Below, in pieces: positions 1 through 5,368 of a stretch of 5,897 nucleotides of DNA. Origin of the DNA: Brevundimonas sp. GTDB taxonomy: Bacteria; Pseudomonadota; Alphaproteobacteria; Caulobacterales; Caulobacteraceae. The stretch spans positions 1 to 5,897 of the forward strand of contig JAVHYH010000195.1 of assembly GCA_031119155.1 (NCBI GenBank), in the 5' to 3' direction. The position numbers and the translations under genes were made by a program. The notes below the pieces were generated by a model, which was not told the DNA's origin, searched no databases, and was given only the letters and a program-made list of their open reading frames with translations. The stretch's first letter is position 1, and each line of letters starts with the position of its first letter.

Positions 1-303
1 GATCATCGCCAGCAGCACCAGGAAGATGGCCAGGTAGAAGCCCGAGAAGCTGACGCCGTAGACCAGCGGCCAGGCCGCGAAGATCGAGGCCCCGCCGGTG
101 ATGAACCACACCTGGTTGCCTTCCCAGGTGGCGCCGACGGTGTTGATCACCATCCGGCGCTCTTCATCGGTCTTTGCGACGAAGGGCAGAAGGGCGCCGA
201 CGCCGAGGTCGAACCCGTCCGTCAGGGCGAAGGCGATCAGCAGCACGCCCAGCAGTCCCCACCAGATCAGGCGGAGGGTGGCGAAGTCGAGAGGAAGTTC
301 CAT
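1..303 (-). CDS. cydB: Cytochrome bd quinol oxidase subunit II, 5' part only
   Basis: Subunit II of the membrane-bound bd-type quinol oxidase, which packs against CydA to form the oxygen-reducing complex. The 101 visible residues start MELPLDFATLRLIWWGLLGV and are collinear with E. coli CydB as I remember it. They include the L-T-D-G-F-D-L-G-V-G motif at about 27-36, with D29 at the same position as the conserved E. coli Asp. They also include the T-W-E-G-N-Q-V-W-F-I-T-G-G block at 59-71 and F-A-A-W-P-L-V-Y at 76-82. Two hydrophobic segments are seen at about 10-27 and 64-82, and a third begins near 88. The ATG is the complement of 301-303. An AGGA Shine-Dalgarno (complement of 313-316) lies 9 nt upstream. 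Only 24 nt separate it from the cydA stop, so the two are one operon. The gene runs off the left edge; the break is the window boundary, not a mutation. Any cydX-like small subunit gene would lie outside the window. Confidence 0.96.
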   Translation of the reverse strand, partial: MELPLDFATLRLIWWGLLGVLLIAFALTDGFDLGVGALLPFVAKTDEERRMVINTVGATWEGNQVWFITGGASIFAAWPLVYGVSFSGFYLAIFLVLLAMI

Positions 304-327
304 GATCGGATGTCCTGAAGGTCTGGA

Positions 328-1911
328 TCAGGCCACGGCCGGCGCGGGAACGCGCTCGCCGGGCTGCTCGGGGTCGGTCGCGCCGAAGGTTTCCTGCTCG
401 TGGAACGGCCCCTTCTTGATGGCGTGGAGGATCAGCCGCACCTCGACCACCGCGAGGGCGCCGTACAGCACGGTGAAGCCGACGATGGTGGCCCACAGCT
501 GGGGCACGGTCAGGCTGGAGGCGCCGAGGAAGGTCGGCAGCACGCCTTCCACCGCCCAGGGCTGGCGACCGAACTCGGCCAGGATCCAGCCGAACTCGAT
601 GGCGATCCACGGCAGGGGCATGGCGAACAGGGCCAGCCGCAGGAACCATTTCGTATCGTGCCTGCGCAGGGTGCAGAGCACGAAGGCGGTTCCGAACAGG
701 GCGATCATGAACATGCCGATCCCGGCCATGACGCGGAAGGTCCAGAACAGGACCGGCACGTTCGGCACCGTCTCCCACGCGGTCTGGTGGATCAGCTCCG
801 GCGAGGCCTGACGCGGATCGGAGACGTGACGCTTCAGCAGCAGGCCGTAGCCCAGATCGCGGCGGTGGGTTTCGAACAGGGCGCGGGCGACGGGATCGTG
901 CGGATTGGCCTTCACCTGCTCCAGCGCGCCGTAGGCGATGACGCCGGACTCGATCCGCGTCTCGGCGGTGGCGACCAGTTCGAAGATGCCCTCCACCGGC
1001 TTGTCGATGGTGCGGGTGGCGATCAGCCCCATGACCCACGGCACATGCACGCCGTAGTGGGTCTCGCGGTCCTTCATGCTGGGGATGCCGACAAGCGTCA
1101 GACCGGCCGGGGCCGGTTCGGTGCGCCACATCGCCTCGAGCGCCGCCAGCTTCATTTTCTGGTTGTCGGTCAGCGCATAGCCGGACTGGTCGCCCAGCAC
1201 GACGACGGAGAGAGAGGCGGCCAGGCCGAAGGCGGCGGCGACGGTCATCGACCGCTTGGCGAAGCCGACGTGCTTGCCGCGCAGCAGATAGAAGGCCGAG
1301 ACGCCCAGCACGAAGACGGCGGCGCAGACGTAGCCGGCGCTGACCGTGTGCACGAACTTGGCCTGGGCCACCGGGTTGAACAGCACGGCCATGAAGTCGG
1401 TGACTTCCATGCGCATGGTGTCCGGATTGAACTCGGCGCCGACCGGGTTCTGCATCCAGCCGTTGGCGATCAGGATCCACAGGGCCGACAGATTGGTGCC
1501 CAGCGCCACCATGAAGGTGACGAACAGGTGGGCGTGCGGCTTCAGCTTGTCCCAGCCGAAGAACATCAGCCCGACGAAGGTGGCCTCCAGGAAGAAGGCC
1601 ATCAGGCCCTCGATGGCCAGCGGCGCGCCGAAAATGTCACCGACGTAGTGGCTGTAATAGCTCCAGTTCATGCCGAACTGGAACTCCATGGTGATACCGG
1701 TGGCGACGCCGAGGGCGAAGTTGATCCCGAACAGGACGCCCCAGAACCGGGTGATGGTCCGCCAGATCGGCCGGCGGGTCATCACATAGATCGACTCCAT
1801 GATGACCAGCATGAACGACAGGCCCAGGGTCAGGGGCACGAAGAGGAAGTGGTAGAGGGCTGTCAGCGCGAACTGCAGCCTGGACAGGTCGACGACCGCG
1901 AGGTCGATCAT
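328..1911 (-). CDS. cydA: Cytochrome bd quinol oxidase subunit I (long Q-loop type)
   Basis: Catalytic heme-bearing subunit. It oxidises quinol at the periplasmic side and reduces O2 to water at hemes b595/d without pumping protons. The protein has 527 residues, close to E. coli CydA (522). Residues known in E. coli are all present: H21 (heme b595 ligand, H19), H188 in K-F-V-H-T-V (heme b558, H186), M395 in F-R-V-M (M393), E101 and E109 (E99/E107), K254 and E259 of the quinol site (K252/E257), and E446 in E-F-G-R-Q-P-W (E445). G-D-Q-S-G-Y at 240-245 precedes a long periplasmic Q-loop of about 140 residues up to roughly 385. This places it in the E. coli-like long-loop group rather than the short-loop cyanide-insensitive oxidases. 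About nine membrane segments fit. The ATG at 1909-1911 gives M-I-D-L-A-V-V-D-L and has GGAG (complement of 1919-1922) 7 nt upstream. In-frame starts further upstream (1953, and a TTG at 1998 inside the FNR box) lack a Shine-Dalgarno and add a non-conserved basic tail, so I rejected them. Confidence 0.98.
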   Translation of the reverse strand: MIDLAVVDLSRLQFALTALYHFLFVPLTLGLSFMLVIMESIYVMTRRPIWRTITRFWGVLFGINFALGVATGITMEFQFGMNWSYYSHYVGDIFGAPLAIEGLMAFFLEATFVGLMFFGWDKLKPHAHLFVTFMVALGTNLSALWILIANGWMQNPVGAEFNPDTMRMEVTDFMAVLFNPVAQAKFVHTVSAGYVCAAVFVLGVSAFYLLRGKHVGFAKRSMTVAAAFGLAASLSVVVLGDQSGYALTDNQKMKLAALEAMWRTEPAPAGLTLVGIPSMKDRETHYGVHVPWVMGLIATRTIDKPVEGIFELVATAETRIESGVIAYGALEQVKANPHDPVARALFETHRRDLGYGLLLKRHVSDPRQASPELIHQTAWETVPNVPVLFWTFRVMAGIGMFMIALFGTAFVLCTLRRHDTKWFLRLALFAMPLPWIAIEFGWILAEFGRQPWAVEGVLPTFLGASSLTVPQLWATIVGFTVLYGALAVVEVRLILHAIKKGPFHEQETFGATDPEQPGERVPAPAVA

Positions 1912-1984
1912 GGCGATGCTCCGGCGCGCCGGGCACGACGACCGGCGTTTCATCGTGGCGTAGGGGGCCGGCGCGCCACCCGCC

Positions 1985-1998
1985 TTGATTTCGATCAA
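1985..1998. promoter_or_regulatory. FNR/FixK/Anr box, TTGAT-TTCG-ATCAA
   Basis: A perfect dyad with both FNR-type half-sites, TTGAT at 1985-1989 and ATCAA at 1994-1998, separated by 4 bases. FNR-family activators typically bind with the box centred near -41.5. From the centre at 1991.5, that spacing predicts a cydA start near 1950, leaving a leader of about 39 nt; the hexamer at the -10 position is TACGCC on the minus strand, which is weak. For cydDC it predicts a start near 2033. The fit there is better, because the AT-rich patch 2016-2023 lies at about the -10 position. One box could therefore activate both operons under low oxygen. The regulator at the right end of the window has the matching recognition helix. 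Confidence is high for the site and lower for dual use. Confidence 0.88.
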
Positions 1999-2018
1999 AG
2001 CTCCCGCGCGGGCGGTAA

Positions 2019-2024
2019 TTTAAG
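2019..2024 (+). promoter_or_regulatory. Candidate -10 element of the cydDC promoter
   Basis: TTTAAG matches TATAAT at four of six positions and lies in the only AT-rich patch of the leader. It sits downstream of the FNR box at a spacing that puts the box centre near -39.5, within about 2 bp of the usual class II position. The overlapping TAAGTG at 2021-2026 would give exactly -41.5 but matches less well. Transcription would start at about 2030-2033, so most of the tandem GGAC-N5-GTCC elements would fall at or just after the start. This is inferred only from spacing and similarity. Confidence 0.35.
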
Positions 2025-2025
2025 T

Positions 2026-2053
2026 GGACCGCTTGTCCTTGGACGTTTCGTCC
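2026..2053. repeat. Tandem inverted-repeat elements GGAC-N5-GTCC x2
   Basis: GGAC-CGCTT-GTCC occupies 2026-2038 and GGAC-GTTTC-GTCC occupies 2041-2053. Each is preceded by T, and they repeat with a 15-bp period. The second copy extends by one T-A pair to a 6-bp stem with a 3-base loop (2040-2054). The four arms are alternately complementary, so arm 2 could also pair with arm 3, although with only a 2-base loop. They lie between the likely cydDC start site and the cydD ribosome binding site. They could be operator half-sites for a dimeric regulator or a leader RNA structure. I do not recognise the binding protein. Confidence 0.5.
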
Positions 2054-2054
2054 A

Positions 2055-2069
2055 GCGGCGCCGTGTCGC
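2055..2069 (+). promoter_or_regulatory. RegA/PrrA-like motif GCGGC-N5-GTCGC
   Basis: GCGGC at 2055-2059 and GTCGC at 2065-2069 are separated by 5 bases, and a second GTCGC follows directly at 2070-2074. As I recall it, this agrees with the consensus for the alphaproteobacterial redox response regulator RegA/PrrA/ActR, which controls cyd genes in Rhodobacter. In DNA this GC-rich, ten specified G/C-heavy bases can arise by chance. The site is also close to the cydD start, a position more suited to repression than activation. The assignment is tentative. Confidence 0.3.
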
Positions 2070-2105
2070 GTCGCTTCGAAGCCAACCGGGGCGTGGAGTA
2101 AGACG

Positions 2106-3713
2106 ATGACCGCCACCCCGATCTCCGACCAGACTCCGGCCGTCTGGCTGAAGCACGCCGCCCGCCCCTGGCGACGGCTGGCGGGGCTGGCCGGACTGCT
2201 GGCCGTGGCCGACGTGATCCCGGCCGTAGGCTTCGCGGCGGGGCTGGCGCTGATGGTGTCCGGCTTTTCGGTCTCCCTGACCGCCGCCCTGCCCGGACTG
2301 GGATTGGCCGTGGGCAGCCTGCTGCTGCGGGCGTTGCTGGGGCAGGCCGCCGTCGTCGTCGGCGCCCGCATGGGTCAGGTGGTCAAGGCCGATACGCGGG
2401 CGCGGCTGCTGGCCGATCTGTTCGGACAGGGCCGCCGCTCCACCGATCGGCTGACGGCGGTGGTCGAGGGCGTCGAGGCGCTGGACGGCTATTTCTCCCG
2501 CTTCGCCCCCCTGCGTCTGGCCGCCGCCCTGTCGCCCCTGTTGATCATCGCCGCGGCGGCGGTCGCCAGTCCGGTGGCGGCGGGAGTGCTGGTCTTCACC
2601 CTCTTCCCCTTCATCTGCGGCATGGCGCTGGCCGGGACCGCCGCGGCGCGCGAGAGCCGCCGCCAGTTCGAGACGCTGGAGCGGCTGGGCGGGCTGTTCA
2701 TCGACCGGGTGCGCGCGCTGCCCGCCGTCCTCGCCTTCGGCGCCGTGCCTCGCACGACCGCCGAGATCGCCCGCACCGCCGACGAGCTTGAAAAGCGCAC
2801 CAACCGCGTGCTGCGCATCGCCTTCGTCTCCTCCGGCGTGCTGGAGTTCTTCTCGGCCCTCGCCGTCGCCCTGATCGCCGTCTATTGCGGCTTCAACCTG
2901 CTGGGCCTGCTGCCCTTCCCCGTGCCGGAGCACCTGACGCTGGCGCAGGCCTTCTTCGTGCTGGCGCTGGCCCCCGAGGTCTATCAACCGCTGCGCCGTC
3001 TGGCCGCCGCCTATCACGACCGGCAGGCCGCCGAGGCCGCCGCGCCGTCGCTGATCACGCCGGAGGTCGCCGCCGGAATCGCGCCCGAGCTCGGAGACCT
3101 GGCCCCGGCCATTCGCTTCCGCGATGTCGCCATCCGCTATGAGGCGAACGCCGCGCCGGTGCTGGAGGACTTCAATCTCGAGATCGCGCCGGGTCAGACC
3201 GTGGCCCTGCTGGGCGCCAGCGGCGCGGGCAAGTCCAGTCTGCTGCACCTGCTGCTGGGCATGGCTCCGCTGAGCGGCGGCGAGGTCGAGGTCGGCGCCG
3301 CGCGCCTGACCGACTGCGGCGGTTTCGCGGGCCGGATCGCCTGGGCCGGACAGGCGCCGGTCGTCGTGCCGGGCACGCTGGGCCAGAACATCGCCGTCGC
3401 CGATCCGACCGCCTGTCCGGGCCGTCTGGCGATGACCGCACGCACGGCCGGGCTGACGACCGATCTGGACCGCCCCATCAATGAGCGCGGCGGCGGCCTG
3501 TCGGGCGGCGAGCGGCGTCGGCTGGGGCTGGCCCGCGCCGTGCTGAAGCGGGTGCCGATCCTGCTGCTGGACGAGCCGACGGCCAATCTCGATCCGGTCG
3601 CCGAACAGGCCATGCTGGAGGTGATCCGCACGGCGGCGCAGGGGCGCACGACCCTGATCGCCACCCATTCCGAGGCGGTCGCCGCCCTCGCCGACAAGGT
3701 GGTGCGGCTGTGA
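2106..3713 (+). CDS. cydD: ABC transporter subunit CydD for cytochrome bd assembly
   Basis: One half of the CydDC heterodimeric inner-membrane ABC exporter-fold transporter needed to assemble cytochrome bd. It was described first as a cysteine/glutathione exporter, and later structural work on the E. coli complex argues for heme transport. The protein has 535 residues (E. coli CydD is about 588). The membrane domain covers about 20-300, with hydrophobic segments near 25-52, 60-88, 136-152, 154-178, 240-262 and 278-292. CydD hallmarks are L-E-F-F-S-A-L-A-V-A-L-I-A-V-Y near 246-260 and L-A-P-E-V-Y-Q-P-L-R at 288-297, followed by a Y-H pair (303-304) as in the E. coli F-Y-H segment. The ATPase domain is complete: A-loop Y345, Walker A G-A-S-G-A-G-K-S 370-377, Q-loop Q416, signature L-S-G-G-E 465-469, Walker B ending D489-E490, and switch H521. 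The ATG at 2106 has GGAG at 2095-2098, 7 nt upstream. It is first in an operon with cydC, diverges from cydAB, and probably shares the FNR box. Confidence 0.96.
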   Translation: MTATPISDQTPAVWLKHAARPWRRLAGLAGLLAVADVIPAVGFAAGLALMVSGFSVSLTAALPGLGLAVGSLLLRALLGQAAVVVGARMGQVVKADTRARLLADLFGQGRRSTDRLTAVVEGVEALDGYFSRFAPLRLAAALSPLLIIAAAAVASPVAAGVLVFTLFPFICGMALAGTAAARESRRQFETLERLGGLFIDRVRALPAVLAFGAVPRTTAEIARTADELEKRTNRVLRIAFVSSGVLEFFSALAVALIAVYCGFNLLGLLPFPVPEHLTLAQAFFVLALAPEVYQPLRRLAAAYHDRQAAEAAAPSLITPEVAAGIAPELGDLAPAIRFRDVAIRYEANAAPVLEDFNLEIAPGQTVALLGASGAGKSSLLHLLLGMAPLSGGEVEVGAARLTDCGGFAGRIAWAGQAPVVVPGTLGQNIAVADPTACPGRLAMTARTAGLTTDLDRPINERGGGLSGGERRRLGLARAVLKRVPILLLDEPTANLDPVAEQAMLEVIRTAAQGRTTLIATHSEAVAALADKVVRL

Positions 3714-5368
3714 GCAAATCCGTGAACATTCGCGATCTGATCGCCGACCAGCGCCGGGTCCAACGGGATCGGCTGAGACTGGCCGCCGCCGCCGGAGCCG
3801 TGGTCTCCGTCGCCGCCGTCTGTCTGCTGGGCCTGTCCGGCTGGTTCCTGACCGGCGCGGCGCTGGCGGGCGTCGCGGGCGCGGCGGCGGCCCACGCCTT
3901 CAACTACATGATGCCCAGCGCCATCATCCGCCTGCTGGCCATCCTTCGGACGGGCGCCCGCTACATCGAGCGAGTCGCCGGGCACGACGCCGCGCTGCGG
4001 GCGCTGGCGCGGTTGAGGCCGCAGCTTTTCGACGCCCTCGCCCGTGCCCCGGTCGAGCGGGCGCTGAGCCTGTCGTCCGGCGAGATGTCGTCGCGGCTGG
4101 TGCAGGATGTGGACGCCGTCCAGACCCTGTTCGTGCGCCGGTCCGCGCCCTGGAGCCTCGGCGCCGGGCTGGCGTCATCGGTCGCCCTCGCCGCTCTCGC
4201 CAGTCCCTGGACCGCGCTGGCGCTGGGCGTCGCCGTCGCCGTCACCTGCGGCGGAGCGTTCCTGATCGCCCGCACCCTCTCCGCCCCCGCCGGGCGGGAG
4301 GTGCAGGCCGCGATCGGCGCGCTGAAGGACCGGCTGGCGGCGCTGGAGGCCGCGGCCCCCGAACTGAAGGCCTACGGGCTGGACGACTGGGCGGCGCGCG
4401 AGGTGGCCGAGGCCGGCGCCGCGCTGGACCGGGCGCAGGTGCGCCTGACCCGGGCCGGCGGCTGGCTCGCCGCCTGGTCGGCCTTCGCCACCGCGCTGGC
4501 GGTCATGGCCGTGGTCTTCACCGTGCAGGGCGCAAGCCTGCCGATGATCGCCCTGGCGCTGCTGGCCGCCGTTATGGCGATCGAGTCCGCCGCCGGACTG
4601 ACCGGCGCCCTGCATCTGAACGGTCGGGCCGTGGAGGCGCTGGACCGGCTGGACGCCGCCCTGCCGTCGGACAGCCTGTCGCGAGGCGAGGCGCCGCACG
4701 ACGCCCGCATCAGCCTGCGCGCCCTGTCGCTCAGCCTCATGCCGCCCCTGACCCCGCACCTGCGCCTCGGTCTTCACGGCCCGTCCGGCGCCGGGAAGAC
4801 CAGCCTGATCGAGCGGCTGTGCGGCCTGCGGGAGGCGATCCTGGACGAGGCCGTCCTGGGCGGCGTCGATATCGCCCGGATCGCACCGGAGGCCCGTCGG
4901 AACGTGTTCGCCTATGCCGCACAGGACTTCCGGCTGCTGGACGCCAGCCTGCGCGACAACCTGCTTCTGGCGGGGCCCGCCGACGACGCCACGCTGTGGA
5001 CGGCGCTGGAGGATGCGCAGCTGGCGGAGCGCGTCCGCGCCGATCCGGCCGGGCTGGACATGGCTGTCGGTCCGAACGGCGAGCGCCTGTCGGGCGGTGA
5101 ACGGCGGCGATTGGGTCTGGCCCGCGCCCTGCTGAGAGACGCGCCCTGGCTGGTGCTGGACGAGCCGACCGAAGGGCTGGACGCCGACACCGAAGGCCGG
5201 GTTCTGGCCGCGCTCGATCAACGACTGGCGGCTCGCGGACAGGGTCTGATCCTGATCAGCCACCGCCCCGCGCCGATGGCGGTCTGCGACCTGCAGGTCC
5301 GGGTCGACGGGATGGAGGCGGACGGGCGGGTGCGTCTGGCGCCGGAGCTCCGGCCGAAAGCGGCCTAG
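3710..5368 (+). CDS. cydC: ABC transporter subunit CydC for cytochrome bd assembly
   Basis: Partner of CydD in the heterodimeric transporter needed for bd oxidase maturation. It has 552 residues, starting with GTG at 3710 inside the cydD stop (GTGA, 4-base overlap). An AAGGTGG Shine-Dalgarno-like stretch at 3696-3702 suggests translational coupling and equal amounts of the two subunits. The membrane domain has L-S-G-W-F-L at 42-47 and R-Y-I-E-R-V-A-G-H-D at 84-93. H92 aligns with E. coli CydC H85, reported as a heme ligand. ATPase motifs are Walker A G-P-S-G-A-G-K-T 357-364, Q-loop Q405, signature L-S-G-G-E 460-464, Walker B ending D484-E485, and switch H518. Oddly, the stretch before Walker A (333-356) is about 14 residues shorter than usual, and I see no A-loop aromatic. 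The reading frame is intact. The stop TAG (5366-5368) interlocks with that of the convergent regulator. Identity as CydC is supported by order, by the cydD overlap and by the T-E-G-L-D after Walker B. Confidence 0.95.
   Translation: MSKSVNIRDLIADQRRVQRDRLRLAAAAGAVVSVAAVCLLGLSGWFLTGAALAGVAGAAAAHAFNYMMPSAIIRLLAILRTGARYIERVAGHDAALRALARLRPQLFDALARAPVERALSLSSGEMSSRLVQDVDAVQTLFVRRSAPWSLGAGLASSVALAALASPWTALALGVAVAVTCGGAFLIARTLSAPAGREVQAAIGALKDRLAALEAAAPELKAYGLDDWAAREVAEAGAALDRAQVRLTRAGGWLAAWSAFATALAVMAVVFTVQGASLPMIALALLAAVMAIESAAGLTGALHLNGRAVEALDRLDAALPSDSLSRGEAPHDARISLRALSLSLMPPLTPHLRLGLHGPSGAGKTSLIERLCGLREAILDEAVLGGVDIARIAPEARRNVFAYAAQDFRLLDASLRDNLLLAGPADDATLWTALEDAQLAERVRADPAGLDMAVGPNGERLSGGERRRLGLARALLRDAPWLVLDEPTEGLDADTEGRVLAALDQRLAARGQGLILISHRPAPMAVCDLQVRVDGMEADGRVRLAPELRPKAA
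5341..5354. repeat. 14-bp perfect palindrome at the end of cydC
   Basis: GCCGGAGCTCCGGC is self-complementary over its whole length and lies inside the last codons of cydC. As RNA it could fold as a 5-bp G/C stem with a 4-base loop. It is the only obvious structure near the convergent gene ends. It has no following T-run on either strand, so I do not call it an intrinsic terminator. Confidence 0.35.

Larger units (their letters stand above)
1912..2105. promoter_or_regulatory. Divergent cydAB / cydDC control region
   Basis: This is the only sizeable non-coding stretch, 194 bp between the back-to-back starts of cydA and cydD. It holds a perfect FNR-type box near the middle and an unusually AT-rich patch (2016-2023). 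It also holds a dense series of dyads: C-C-G-G-C-G-C-G-C-C at 1921-1930 and again at 1968-1977, a 10-bp palindrome at 2003-2012, two GGAC-N5-GTCC elements at 2026-2053, GCGGC-N5-GTCGC at 2055-2069, and the palindrome GCTTCGAAGC at 2073-2082. Strong -35/-10 pairs matching the housekeeping consensus are not evident on either strand. That is compatible with activator-dependent promoters, but this is inference from sequence alone. Confidence 0.85.

Noticed and set aside
1912..1998. Extended N-terminus for CydA from an in-frame ATG at 1953 or TTG at 1998.
   Set aside because: There is no Shine-Dalgarno in front of either. The added residues are not CydA-like, and the TTG lies inside the FNR box. 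The ATG at 1911 has GGAG at 7 nt and the expected N-terminus.
400..2109. A long open frame on the plus strand opposite cydA.
   Set aside because: The composition is His/Gln/Gly-rich with no motifs, and it mirrors the codon structure of cydA, whose heme ligands are all in place.
1995..3668. A very long open frame on the minus strand opposite cydD (over 500 codons).
   Set aside because: Its translation is low-complexity, rich in Gln, Gly and Arg with no recognisable fold. It is the usual antisense shadow of a high-GC gene, and cydD has full family motifs.
5247..5260. CTGATCCTGATCAG inside cydC as a second FNR-like box.
   Set aside because: The half-sites do not match TTGAT/ATCAA at the right spacing, and the site is within coding sequence with no promoter context.
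5341..5368. Bidirectional intrinsic terminator between cydC and the regulator.
   Set aside because: The 14-bp palindrome sits inside cydC and no T-run follows on either strand, so the terminator features are missing.
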